A DNA stretch of 36,446 bases from JBKHAJ01 sp964641125 (GTDB lineage Bacteria > Spirochaetota > Spirochaetia > SPDA01 > CAZSGZ01): contig CAZXMO010000031.1 in NCBI GenBank assembly GCA_964641125.1, forward strand, positions 1-36,446. The letters run 5' to 3'. Position numbers and translations under genes: made by a program. Below the pieces are notes generated by a model. The model had not been told where the DNA came from and did not search any database. It saw nothing but the letters and a program-made list of their open reading frames with translations. Of the stretch, positions 8,011 to 15,175 are shown one piece after another. How positions within the stretch are numbered: the first letter of the stretch is position 1; each line of letters begins with the position of its first letter.

Positions 8011-9420
8011 ATGACCCGCACACCGGAGCCTTCGGTAGAAAGTATCACCGATATCATCCTCAAGGCGAAGGAAGAGGCTTACCGGGAAACCGATTTCGAG
8101 CCGGAACCCGAGCTCACCACCCATGTCGACTGGCCGGTCCAATGCACGGTCGGTCCCGGTCTGGAGGGGGCCATCGCCTGTGAAACAAAGATCGGATACG
8201 TCAACGGCTCGAAGGGAATGCTCATCTACCGGGGCTACGACATATTCGATCTCTGTGCCCACTGCAGTTTCGAGGAGGTGAGCTACCTTCTTCTCCACGG
8301 GAGACTTCCTAAGAAGAATGAGCTTGCCGAGCTCAAACATAAGCTCGCCGAATACAGGCATCTTCTGGAAACGAAAAGGCTCCTTATGACCTTTCCCATC
8401 GAGAGCATGAACACTATGGCGGCCTTGAGGCTCGGGACGAACCTCATGCGGCAGAAGCAGACCTTCCGGGATACGGAAGACGCCCAAGCGGAAGTTCCCA
8501 AAATCGCTACCGACGAGGACTCCATCCCCATGGAGACGAGGCCGATGGGACACAAGGACTCGATTTACGGCTTCGACAAAAAACAGTACAAGCAGCCGAA
8601 AGGGGTAAATAAGGAGCTCTTAGGAGGAGAGGAGCTCGACTCCTGCTACCATCTCATAGCGGGACTCTCGAGCATCGCCGCGACCATAGCCCGGATACGA
8701 TACGGACGCCTGCCTCTGGAGCCGAAGCCTGAGCTCGGGCACGCCGCTAACTTCCTCTATATGATGACGGGCCGGGTCCCCTCTCCCCTCGAGGAGAAGG
8801 TGATGGACGTGGCCCTCATTCTCCACGCCGATCACGGTATGAACGCGAGTACCTTTGCCGCCCTCGTAGTGGCCTCGACCCTCTCGGATATATACTTTTC
8901 AGTGGGCTCGGGGATAGCCGCCTTGAACGGACCTCTCCACGGGGGCGCGAACGAGCAGGTTATGCGGATGCTCGCCGAGATAGGAGACGAGAAGAACGTC
9001 GACGAATGGTTCCGCTGGAAGATAGACACCAAGCAGAAGATTTCCGGCTTCGGGCATCGGGTCTACAAGGCATACGATCCCCGGGCCCGGGTCTTAGGTC
9101 CTCTCGCGGAGCTCCTCGCCCGGGGAAATCCCCGCATGCAGGAGCAGTTCGAGACCGCGATGAAACTGGAGGCTAAGGTTATCTCCACCCTCGGGGCGGA
9201 GAAGAAGATATTTCCCAATGTGGACTTTTACTCGGGCATGGTCTATGGGGCCTTGGGCATTCCCATGGAGATGTTTACTCCCATCTTCGCGGTAGCCCGG
9301 GTATCGGGCTGGACCGCCCGCATTCTCGAATATCTGGAAAAGAACCGGATCTTCCGCCCTCGGGCTATCTACACCGGCGATTTCGACAAGAGGTACGTTC
9401 CCCTGGATCAGAGGCGGTAA
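8011..9420 (+). CDS. gltA: Citrate synthase
   Basis: 469 aa enzyme that condenses acetyl-CoA with oxaloacetate. The catalytic residues are visible: His275 (HADHGMNAS), His310 (GPLHGGANE) and Asp405 (NVDFYSGMVY). The signature SGFGHRVYKAYDPRA is at 345-359. It is longer than the usual 370-435 aa. The extra length is mainly a charged stretch at about 148-212 between the small N-terminal helices and the DSCYHLIAGL helix, together with about 40 residues before the first conserved block. GGAG 7 nt before ATG 8011 supports the start. It lies alone between divergent degP and convergent signalling genes. A 2-methylcitrate synthase activity cannot be excluded, but no prp genes are nearby. Confidence 0.93.
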   Translation: MTRTPEPSVESITDIILKAKEEAYRETDFEPEPELTTHVDWPVQCTVGPGLEGAIACETKIGYVNGSKGMLIYRGYDIFDLCAHCSFEEVSYLLLHGRLPKKNELAELKHKLAEYRHLLETKRLLMTFPIESMNTMAALRLGTNLMRQKQTFRDTEDAQAEVPKIATDEDSIPMETRPMGHKDSIYGFDKKQYKQPKGVNKELLGGEELDSCYHLIAGLSSIAATIARIRYGRLPLEPKPELGHAANFLYMMTGRVPSPLEEKVMDVALILHADHGMNASTFAALVVASTLSDIYFSVGSGIAALNGPLHGGANEQVMRMLAEIGDEKNVDEWFRWKIDTKQKISGFGHRVYKAYDPRARVLGPLAELLARGNPRMQEQFETAMKLEAKVISTLGAEKKIFPNVDFYSGMVYGALGIPMEMFTPIFAVARVSGWTARILEYLEKNRIFRPRAIYTGDFDKRYVPLDQRR

Positions 9421-9456
9421 TCGGGCCGGCCCCGGGCGGGGGCCCCCCGGCAGGTT

Positions 9457-10563
9457 CTATTCGTCTTTGGGAAGGGTGAATCGAAAGACCGAACCCCCTC
9501 CGTCCCGGTTTTCAGCGGAGATGGTTCCGTGGTTCTTCCTGATGAATTCTTTGCAGAGAATGAGGCCTAAGCCGGTGCCCTTCTCCTTCCTCGTTCCCGG
9601 GGTGGAGAGCCCGCCGTCGATGCGGAAGAGGCGTTTCATGTTCTCCGGAGGGATCCCCATCCCGGTGTCCTCCACCGTATAGCTTATGTGAGTTCCTCCG
9701 TCGGAACCGCTGCAGATAATGGTGCCTCCGGAATCGGTGAACTTGACCGCGTTGGATACGAGATTGCGCACCACCGCGGCGATCATGTGCCGGTCGGCGC
9801 AGGCGGTCAGATCCTCGGGAACCCGGTTTTCCAGGGTTATTCCCTTCTCTTCGGCTGTGTTCTCATAGGCGAAGAGGGCTTCGAGGGTAATCTTACGGAG
9901 GTTGATCTTTTCCGGCTTCCGCTGGAGGCGGCCCGATTGAGACCTGCTCCACTGGAGGAGATCTTCTAAGATTTGGAGGGTACGGCCCGCGGACTGATTT
10001 ATGTCCTGGATATAGGCGAATTTTTCTTCTTCCCGGAGGTTATCGAACATCTTGATCATCAGCTCGGAAACGGTAATGAGTCCCGCGATGGGGTTCTTCA
10101 GGTCGTGGGCGAGGATGGAAAGGAACTTATCCTTGGAGGCGTTCAGCTCTTTGAGCTCCTGGTTCTGCTGCTGGATGATGTCCTGAGACTGCTTGAGCTC
10201 GAGGTGGGTGGTGATCCGGGCGTAGAGTTCCGCCGAGTTCACCGGCCGGGTCAGATAGTCCACCGCCCCGGCTTCGAATCCTTTTACGATGTCCTCGGGT
10301 CTATCCTTGGAGGTTACGAAGATGACCGGGATATGCTCCGTAGCGGGGTCATTCTTCAAGGTCGTACAGACCTCGTAACCGTTCATTCCCGGCATATTTA
10401 TGTCTAGGAGTACGAGATCGGGGAGAGAGCTGTCGATTTTTTCCAAGGCCTCCATGCCGTTTCGGGCGAAGCTTATCTTCAAGTCCTTTCCCTTCAGGAC
10501 GTGGGCGATAACCCTCAAATTCTCCGGGGCATCGTCGACGACAAGGAGACGGTTGTTTTTCAT
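9457..10563 (-). CDS. Receiver-histidine kinase hybrid (response regulator N-terminal)
   Basis: 368 aa, soluble. Residues 1-120 form a receiver with Asp9-Asp10-type... acidic pair (VVDDAPEN) and phospho-acceptor Asp54 (LLDINMPG). The conserved Lys that normally follows strand five is Arg106 (YLTRPVN), an unusual substitution. Residues 125-145 are a linker coiled coil. A HisKA domain has phospho-His153 (LSILAHDLKNP). The HATPase domain shows the N-box RNLVSNAVKF, DTGMGIP and GTGLGL. The start codon overlaps the stop of the upstream glycosyltransferase as ATGA, so the two are translationally coupled. This order (receiver first, kinase second) is common for kinases controlled by another kinase. 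No DNA-binding partner is adjacent. Confidence 0.9.
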   Translation of the reverse strand: MKNNRLLVVDDAPENLRVIAHVLKGKDLKISFARNGMEALEKIDSSLPDLVLLDINMPGMNGYEVCTTLKNDPATEHIPVIFVTSKDRPEDIVKGFEAGAVDYLTRPVNSAELYARITTHLELKQSQDIIQQQNQELKELNASKDKFLSILAHDLKNPIAGLITVSELMIKMFDNLREEEKFAYIQDINQSAGRTLQILEDLLQWSRSQSGRLQRKPEKINLRKITLEALFAYENTAEEKGITLENRVPEDLTACADRHMIAAVVRNLVSNAVKFTDSGGTIICSGSDGGTHISYTVEDTGMGIPPENMKRLFRIDGGLSTPGTRKEKGTGLGLILCKEFIRKNHGTISAENRDGGGSVFRFTLPKDE

Positions 10564-11558
10564 GTAATGTTCCTCTTTTCCCGATATTCCTTGATCGTAT
10601 TCATGGGGGGGCGTTCTTCCTCGATGATCTTTTTTTCCACCGATTTGAACTCCTTTTCCTTGGCCTGGAACTGCCTCAAGACCGTGCTCATCTCGGGGAG
10701 CTCCTTGATCTGACCTAAAGATTTCATCCGGGACAGGAAGGTCTGGAGGATTCCGAAAGCCATTTTGCCGAGGTCCCGGGTTGACTGGTTACGGTGAACC
10801 CTCTGGTCGAGATCGGTCTGCGCGAAGCTTTTAAGCCCGTACTTGGTATAGACGTCGATCAGATGCGAGGTCTCTACCCCGTAACCGATGGGGAAGGGAA
10901 TCTCCTCGAGTACCTCTCGCCGGACCGCGTACTCCCCGGAAAGGGGCTGAATGATGGCGGTCAGCTCCGGAAAGAAGAGGGAGAACAGGGGGCGGATGAG
11001 AATCTCGGTCACCCGGCCTCCCCCTGAGGGCCTCAGCTCGTTGGAAATGGCTAAGGGGCGGTCGTAGAAGGCCTTCACGTATTTGATCTCGCTGTGGAAC
11101 ACAAGGGGGGCGACGAGGCCGTAGACGAACCGGGGATGAATATTCTTGATGTCCGCGTCTATGTAGACGATTATATCCCCCTTAAGCTGATAGATCGCCT
11201 TCCACAGGTTTTCTCCTTTTCCCTTCTTCTCTCCTAAGCGGGGGAGGATATCCTTGGAGAGGTATACGTCCGCGCCGAATTGCTTGGCCACATCGATGGT
11301 TCTATCGGTAGAGCCGCTGTCGATGACCGCAATCTCGTCTAAGAGGGGATTGCGGTTCATGAGCTCCGACTTGAAGAGTATTATCTCCTTCCCGATAGTT
11401 TTTTCCTCGTTTAGAGTAGGTATGCACAGAGATATGGTCAGTCCCTGGTCCTCCTTCTGCTGCACCAGCTTAGGGAGGTCGGTGAACTGAGAATGATGAA
11501 ATGTGTTGGACTTGATCCATTTATTCAGATTCATCGCGGTAGCCCCTGTCGATTGCAT
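10560..11558 (-). CDS. gpgS: Glucosyl-3-phosphoglycerate synthase-like glycosyltransferase (GT81)
   Basis: 332 aa GT-A glycosyltransferase. Nucleotide-sugar binding is shown by CIPTLNEEKTIG (45-56) and the metal motif DAD at 134-136. Features typical of GpgS are SGSTDRT (81-87), GKGENLWK (113-120), RPSGGGRVTE (176-185), QPLSGEYA (204-211), GYGVE (225-229) and the late DQRVHRNQ (251-258). GpgS transfers glucose from a nucleotide sugar to 3-phosphoglycerate, the first step to glucosylglycerate, a compatible solute and polysaccharide primer. The matching phosphatase (GpgP) is not seen nearby. ATG 11558 is chosen because GGAG stands 6 nt upstream; the gene then overlaps the end of the M20-like gene by 38 bp. 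A second in-frame ATG is at 11534. Confidence 0.8.
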   Translation of the reverse strand: MQSTGATAMNLNKWIKSNTFHHSQFTDLPKLVQQKEDQGLTISLCIPTLNEEKTIGKEIILFKSELMNRNPLLDEIAVIDSGSTDRTIDVAKQFGADVYLSKDILPRLGEKKGKGENLWKAIYQLKGDIIVYIDADIKNIHPRFVYGLVAPLVFHSEIKYVKAFYDRPLAISNELRPSGGGRVTEILIRPLFSLFFPELTAIIQPLSGEYAVRREVLEEIPFPIGYGVETSHLIDVYTKYGLKSFAQTDLDQRVHRNQSTRDLGKMAFGILQTFLSRMKSLGQIKELPEMSTVLRQFQAKEKEFKSVEKKIIEEERPPMNTIKEYREKRNIT

Positions 11559-12693
11559 GAATTACTCCGAGAAGCTGGGTAATGCCCCGGTACATAGGTT
11601 CTATTCGGATCGATTCGTTGAGTTTGTCCATGTTTTCACCGGTGGTTATTCCTAGTGTCACCGCGGGGATGTCGTGTGCGATGAAGGCCGCGAGCTCCGA
11701 GGTGCTCGGCTGGATCCGATGTTTTATCCCTAAGACCTTGAGCACCTCCCGGGTCCTCTCGACCAAGGGATGGGTAAAACTAATTCCTCCCGGCTTCCTC
11801 GCGGCGATGACGTGAAACTTTACCTCGGCATTGGTCAGTGCGGATATCTCCTCGGTGATACTCTCGATGGTATAGGTGAGTTGCCGGACCATTTCCTCCG
11901 ACTCACTTCGAATTTCGAACTTGAGGACCGCCTGGGTGGCGATGGTATTAAAGGAGGTGCCCGCTTCCACCGAGCCTAAGAGGATCCCCGTCTGGGGCTG
12001 CCTGGGAATGGGAAGCTCGAGTATCCGGTTTATGACCTTGTTCATGGTGGTGACGGCTCCGGAGGCACCGAACCGGGTCCAGTCGTATTCCTCGGGAATA
12101 ATGCAGGTTATCTCACACCGCATCATACCGATGGAGGAATAGCTGAGCCGGCCGAGCTCCACCCCTTCGACGCAGATTCCGGTGTCGAGGGGAATGTCGG
12201 TATGGGAGAGAAAGAAGCGCAGCCCGCCAATGTCCCCCTTCCCGAGGCTTCGCGCCGAGCCCATGAGGATGAGATTCGACTTGAGCTGTATATCGAGCTT
12301 TTCCAATATGCCGGGAATCGAGGCGATCACCGCGAGACCCATCCCGTCGTCTCCGACACCCGGCCCTATGACCCGGTCCGATTGGACGGTGATGGTATGG
12401 TCCACCGCTTCGTCGAAGAGGGTATCCAGATGGGCCACCATGAGGATGTTCTTCTCTCCCGATGTCCCCGGAAGGATGCCCAAGGCGTTGCCGACCTCGT
12501 CGGTAGAACAGTTCTGCAGCCCCGATTCGGTTAAGCGGTTGACCATGAAGTCCATGCGTTCGTGTTCGTGAAAGGTAGGGGCAGGTATTTCACTGATCAT
12601 AACGAGATTGGCGATGATCGTCTCCGACATACTCCGGGTCGCTGTCTCCAGATCCGGCAGGCTATTCAGAATATCTTGAAAGGAGATCCCCAT
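11521..12693 (-). CDS. M20-family peptidase-like protein, probably catalytically altered
   Basis: 390 aa with the layout of M20 zinc peptidases. A first metal motif, HLD, is at 88-90, and GVGDDGMG (112-119) gives Asp115. The lid domain runs from about 195 to 300. The rest is degenerate. The catalytic Glu-Glu pair expected after strand LILM (141-144) is absent, the segment there being GSARSLGKGD. The last zinc histidine appears replaced in GENMDKLNE (352-360), where Asp356 sits at the usual His position. The start ATG 12693 follows a promoter with its -10 box 6 nt away and no ribosome binding site; longer in-frame extensions are rejected because they run through the promoter, a terminator and the next gene. 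It heads an operon with the GpgS-like gene and a kinase. It may be a binding or regulatory protein rather than a peptidase. Confidence 0.75.
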   Translation of the reverse strand: MGISFQDILNSLPDLETATRSMSETIIANLVMISEIPAPTFHEHERMDFMVNRLTESGLQNCSTDEVGNALGILPGTSGEKNILMVAHLDTLFDEAVDHTITVQSDRVIGPGVGDDGMGLAVIASIPGILEKLDIQLKSNLILMGSARSLGKGDIGGLRFFLSHTDIPLDTGICVEGVELGRLSYSSIGMMRCEITCIIPEEYDWTRFGASGAVTTMNKVINRILELPIPRQPQTGILLGSVEAGTSFNTIATQAVLKFEIRSESEEMVRQLTYTIESITEEISALTNAEVKFHVIAARKPGGISFTHPLVERTREVLKVLGIKHRIQPSTSELAAFIAHDIPAVTLGITTGENMDKLNESIRIEPMYRGITQLLGVIHAIDRGYRDESE

Positions 12694-12699
12694 AAGGTG

Positions 12700-12729
12700 A
12701 GTATAATGGAAATGTCCTCGTGTTATCAA
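12700..12729 (-). promoter_or_regulatory. Leaderless promoter of the M20-like operon
   Basis: Read on the minus strand: TTGATA (12729-12724), 18-nt spacer, TATACT (12705-12700), then 6 nt and ATG at 12693. Both boxes match consensus at 5 of 6 positions. The start site would coincide with the A of ATG. There is no ribosome binding site between. Confidence 0.6.
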
Positions 12730-12825
12730 CGCAAAAAAGAATTTGACGAGCAGCAGCGGATCGACTAAATTTATAGTGTAGAGAATACTGCTACTGAAAC
12801 GTTGAGTTTCCTCTGGCAGATTCCC

Positions 12826-12848
12826 AAAAAGCCGGTACTCATTCCGGC
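12826..12848 (-). terminator. Intrinsic terminator after the DUF2007 gene
   Basis: On the minus strand GCCGG, an 8-nt loop and CCGGC are followed by TTTTT. It begins 2 nt after the stop codon of the DUF2007 gene and separates it from the leaderless promoter of the next operon. Confidence 0.75.
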
Positions 12849-12850
12849 TT

Positions 12851-13081
12851 TTATTTTTCCCCTTCCGAGTCCGCGAGGATGTCCGAGTGGATTTGGCGGA
12901 TTTCATCGGCGAATTCAGGCGGGGCCTCGATATGACCCCAGCCGAGCTGCGCCTGAAAAATCCCGTCGTACGCGGTATCATGGTAGCTTCTGATGCGAAA
13001 GGGGATGTTCTCCTCTTCCAAAACAGACCTCATGAGTCCCGCCTCGACTTCGTTTTCCAATTCTACGATCTTTTCATACAT
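12851..13081 (-). CDS. DUF2007-family small protein
   Basis: 76 aa. The pattern fits DUF2007 (PF09413), a small ferredoxin-fold-like domain annotated as a putative signal-transducing protein: an initial strand (YEKIVELEN), EAGLMRSVLEEENIPFRI (13-30) and a final acidic region where 'PPEFADEIRQIHSDI' forms the second helix. No catalytic motif is present. The ATG at 13081 is 2 nt downstream of the stop of a 21-codon ORF, and GGAGG lies 12 nt before the ATG inside that ORF, so translation may be coupled to the small ORF. A terminator follows immediately. Function is unknown. Confidence 0.75.
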   Translation of the reverse strand: MYEKIVELENEVEAGLMRSVLEEENIPFRIRSYHDTAYDGIFQAQLGWGHIEAPPEFADEIRQIHSDILADSEGEK

Positions 13082-13083
13082 TC

Positions 13084-13149
13084 TTAGTTATTGCCTCCTA
13101 TAATCCTCCGGCCTACACGATAAGGTGGGTGCCGATCCGAATGATGCAT
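13084..13149 (-). CDS. Possible 21-aa leader peptide or small protein upstream of DUF2007
   Basis: A 21-codon ORF on the minus strand begins ATG-CAT-CAT and ends TAA 2 nt before the DUF2007 start. AAGGAGG lies 7 nt before its ATG, one of the best ribosome binding sites in the window. The peptide is basic and rich in His near the start (MHHSDRH), contains Pro-Pro, and ends with Gly-Gly-Asn-Asn. The ribosome binding site sits in the loop of a hairpin (13151-13170). It is too short to assign a family. It may be a leader peptide that couples translation to the next gene. Against it: the region could instead be a promoter (TTGAAC and CATCAT 17 nt apart) with the ORF fortuitous. Confidence 0.4.
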   Translation of the reverse strand: MHHSDRHPPYRVGRRIIGGNN

Positions 13150-13150
13150 G

Positions 13151-13170
13151 GTTGAACCTCCTTGTTCAAC
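13151..13170 (-). promoter_or_regulatory. Hairpin presenting the ribosome binding site in its loop
   Basis: Minus strand GTTGAA / TTCAAC perfect 6-bp arms (13170-13165 and 13156-13151) enclose CAAGGAGG. If transcribed, the Shine-Dalgarno sequence of the 21-codon ORF is held in the loop. It lies only about 12 nt after the T-run of the upstream terminators. Confidence 0.5.
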
Positions 13171-13182
13171 AGAAACGAAACG

Positions 13183-13210
13183 AAAAAAGCCGCAGGCCCA
13201 GGCCCGCGGC
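13183..13210 (-). terminator. Second of two tandem intrinsic terminators
   Basis: Minus strand: a GC-rich stem (arms 13210-13202 and 13197-13189, one G-U pair) with a 4-nt loop is followed by TTTTTT. It is the distal terminator after the 203-aa protein gene. Confidence 0.75.
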
Positions 13211-13216
13211 TTTTCC

Positions 13217-13248
13217 GAAAAACAGCCGCGATCCGTTAGGACCGCGGC
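13217..13248 (-). terminator. First of two tandem intrinsic terminators
   Basis: Minus strand: GCCGCG/CGCGGC arms extended by TCC/GGA (13248-13225) are followed by TGTTTTTC. It starts about 9 nt after the stop codon of the 203-aa protein gene. Confidence 0.7.
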
Positions 13249-13257
13249 CCGAAAGTG

Positions 13258-13869
13258 TCAACCCTTGTTTGCCGCTTCATAGAGGCCCCTAAGCTGCTGC
13301 TTCATTTCGTTCAGGGCTTCGGTGTACTGCCGGTCCAGCTCGGCGACGTTCTGTTTGAGATACTCGATAAACTCCGGATCGGCATCGGGAGTCAGATCGA
13401 CGTGCTGACCGAAGCGTTCGGCTAAGGCCTGGGCCTTCTGCTGGAGCTTCGGCCGGTACCGCTCCTCTAAGGTCTTTTTGAGCTGTTCCTTGTTGGTAAG
13501 GTATTGGGTAAAGAATTGGTTCAGCTGCTTGAAGATGTGGTCGACCTGCTTCTTATTCCCGAGCATGTACTCCATGGCGCGCTGGAGTTTTTCGACACGC
13601 TCGGTATCGACGACCGCTTCGGGCAGGTAGAGGTTGGAGAGAAGAACCGAGAAGATCCCTTCCTTGAGCATCTTCCGCTCCTCGTCGGGGCGGTCCTTGA
13701 GGGATTTCTCGAGGTCCACCATATCGGTGTTCTCCACCGGATCGAGGTAGAGAGAAGCCAGACGCTTTCCCTCCTGCTGGAGATCATGGTCTTTGAGGCT
13801 CTTTTTATCGCTCCGGATGTCCGCGGTCCGTTCCAAGGCCAGCTCGAGGGCCGATTTTATCTCTGCCAT
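13258..13869 (-). CDS. Coiled-coil protein of unknown function
   Basis: 203 aa, strongly charged, predominantly helical, with no signal peptide or membrane span. Long stretches rich in Lys, Glu, Gln and Leu (about 30-75 and 100-200) suggest coiled coils. I do not recognise a named domain; similar proteins may be confined to spirochaetes, but this is only an impression. AAGGAGG 9 nt before the ATG is a strong ribosome binding site. It lies 63 bp after the 5-formyl-THF cyclo-ligase gene and seems to have its own promoter, whose -35 box falls inside an 18-bp palindrome. Two terminators follow. Strong translation and termination signals suggest a well-expressed protein. Confidence 0.7.
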   Translation of the reverse strand: MAEIKSALELALERTADIRSDKKSLKDHDLQQEGKRLASLYLDPVENTDMVDLEKSLKDRPDEERKMLKEGIFSVLLSNLYLPEAVVDTERVEKLQRAMEYMLGNKKQVDHIFKQLNQFFTQYLTNKEQLKKTLEERYRPKLQQKAQALAERFGQHVDLTPDADPEFIEYLKQNVAELDRQYTEALNEMKQQLRGLYEAANKG

Positions 13870-13907
13870 ATACTTTTCCTCCTTTGAAGGATTGTTTTCA
13901 TAGAATT

Positions 13908-13936
13908 AATGTACTCATGTTCGGTCCGGTTATCAA
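13908..13936 (-). promoter_or_regulatory. Predicted promoter of the 203-aa coiled-coil gene
   Basis: Minus strand TTGATA (13936-13931), 17-nt spacer, TACATT (13913-13908). The -35 box lies inside the palindrome at 13926-13943. Confidence 0.45.
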
Positions 13937-13943
13937 TAACCGG
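13926..13943. promoter_or_regulatory. Perfect 18-bp palindrome at the 5-FCL stop codon, possible operator
   Basis: CCGGTTAT-CA-ATAACCGG: 8-bp perfect arms with a 2-nt centre. It covers the stop codon of the cyclo-ligase gene and the -35 box of the next promoter. The 2-nt centre makes an RNA hairpin unlikely and a protein-binding site more likely. Confidence 0.45.
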
Positions 13944-14517
13944 CGCGAAGGATCTCCTTTTCGGTGACTATCCCCCGCAGGGGAACGTCATTCGGGTCTA
14001 GGGGGACCTCATCGACGATCTGCAGAGCGAAAGCGAGTCCGATAGGCATGAGATATCCGGAAAAACGGGTCAGATAAACGTCATAGAACCCCTTTCCCCG
14101 GCCCAATCGATTGCATCGCCGGTCGAAGGCGAGCCCCGGGGTCAGGACAAGGGTTTTTCCGCCGGCGACGGACGGATCGATCACGGGGAGGTGTGAGGCC
14201 GGTTCCCGCACCCCGTAGGGGTGATTCTCCCAGGGGCCTTCCAAGGAGGGTATCGCGTGAAACTCCATTGCGTTTCCCGCTCCCATCCGGGGAATTCCCA
14301 CCGTCTTTCCCGATTCGAGGGCTTCACGGATGAGCCCGGTGGTATCTACCTCTTCGGGCATGGGGAGGAAGGCGAGGACGACGTGTGCCTCTTTCCACTC
14401 GGGAAGGGGGATAACCCTTTCGGTTATCTCTCGGCTCTTCTCCTTCCGGAGTTCGGGCGGCAGCACTTTGAGTTTTTGGAGTATATCATTCCGCAATAAC
14501 CGTTTTCTTCCGTGCAT
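13933..14517 (-). CDS. 5-formyltetrahydrofolate cyclo-ligase
   Basis: 194 aa, normal length. It converts 5-formyl-THF to 5,10-methenyl-THF using ATP. The family signature LGRGKGFYD is at 138-146, the substrate-loop MEFH at 84-87, and YGVREP at 101-106. The N-terminus carries the expected Lys/Arg-rich helix (KRLLRND). The start ATG 14517 is preceded by TATACT exactly 6 nt upstream and by no ribosome binding site, so the message is probably leaderless. It is divergent from a methyltransferase gene and upstream of a coiled-coil protein gene on the same strand. Confidence 0.92.
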   Translation of the reverse strand: MHGRKRLLRNDILQKLKVLPPELRKEKSREITERVIPLPEWKEAHVVLAFLPMPEEVDTTGLIREALESGKTVGIPRMGAGNAMEFHAIPSLEGPWENHPYGVREPASHLPVIDPSVAGGKTLVLTPGLAFDRRCNRLGRGKGFYDVYLTRFSGYLMPIGLAFALQIVDEVPLDPNDVPLRGIVTEKEILRAGY

Positions 14518-14523
14518 TCCGTT

Positions 14524-14551
14524 AGTATACTATTATTGCGGTCCGTGACAA
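14524..14551 (-). promoter_or_regulatory. Leaderless promoter of the 5-FCL gene
   Basis: Minus strand TTGTCA (14551-14546), 16-nt spacer, TATACT (14529-14524), 6 nt, ATG 14517. Each box matches consensus at 5 of 6 positions. Confidence 0.6.
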
Positions 14552-14597
14552 GGAGTTCCGCGATTCAGAGGCTTGTCAAATCGTATAAGAGGTTGAG

Positions 14598-15173
14598 ATG
14601 GCACATAAATTCGATCCCGATAAATCTCATAAATTGGATTCCGAGAAGCGTCGAAAGCTCCTGCCCCCGGAAAAGACCTTAAAGAAATGCGGGCTCCAAA
14701 AGGGGGACGTGGCCGCCGATATCGGATGCGGGACAGGATATTTTACCCTTCCCGCGGCCCGGATAGTCGGCGAAGGAGGAACAGTCTATGCCGTGGACAC
14801 CTCACGGAGGATGCTCGAGGAGCTGAAAAACCGGATCAAGAAAGAAGAGCTCTCCAACATCGAAATTATCCACTCAGGGGAGTATCGAATCCCCGTTGAA
14901 AAGGAGTCGTGTACCTTCGTTCTCCTCTCGGCGGTCCTCCATGAGGTGGAGGATAAACGGAAGTTTTTGTCCGAGGTAAAGGAGCTCCTCCGCCCGGAGG
15001 GAACCTTGGCGGTCCTGGAGTGGAACACCCTGCAGCCCGAGGAAGGCCCCCCCTTACAAGAGAGGATCGCGGTCGCGGAACTCTCGCAGATGCTGATGGA
15101 CACGGGTTTTTCGATTACAGGCAGACAGATGCTGGGGAGTCCGGTTTATTCGGTCTCCGCCCGGATCAATTGA
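14598..15173 (+). CDS. Class I SAM-dependent methyltransferase
   Basis: 191 aa. The SAM-binding Rossmann motif I is VAADIGCGTGYFTLPAA at about 38-54, followed by motif II AVDTSRRM (65-72) and a motif IV-like region VLLSAVLHEV (108-117). The chemistry is a methyl transfer from SAM. The substrate cannot be told from sequence; it belongs to the broad Methyltransf_11/25 or UbiE-like group. AGAGG 5 nt before the ATG gives a ribosome binding site. The gene ends 2 nt before the stop of the convergent acidic protein gene. No pathway partner is adjacent. Confidence 0.85.
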   Translation: MAHKFDPDKSHKLDSEKRRKLLPPEKTLKKCGLQKGDVAADIGCGTGYFTLPAARIVGEGGTVYAVDTSRRMLEELKNRIKKEELSNIEIIHSGEYRIPVEKESCTFVLLSAVLHEVEDKRKFLSEVKELLRPEGTLAVLEWNTLQPEEGPPLQERIAVAELSQMLMDTGFSITGRQMLGSPVYSVSARIN

Positions 15174-15175
15174 TC

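Noticed and set aside
9421..9456. GC-rich hairpin between citrate synthase and the convergent kinase gene as a terminator
   Set aside because: The stem is irregular and no T-run follows on either strand.
12694..12981. Long in-frame N-terminal extension of the M20-like protein
   Set aside because: It would run through a near-consensus promoter, a terminator and the DUF2007 gene on the same strand; family homology begins after ATG 12693.
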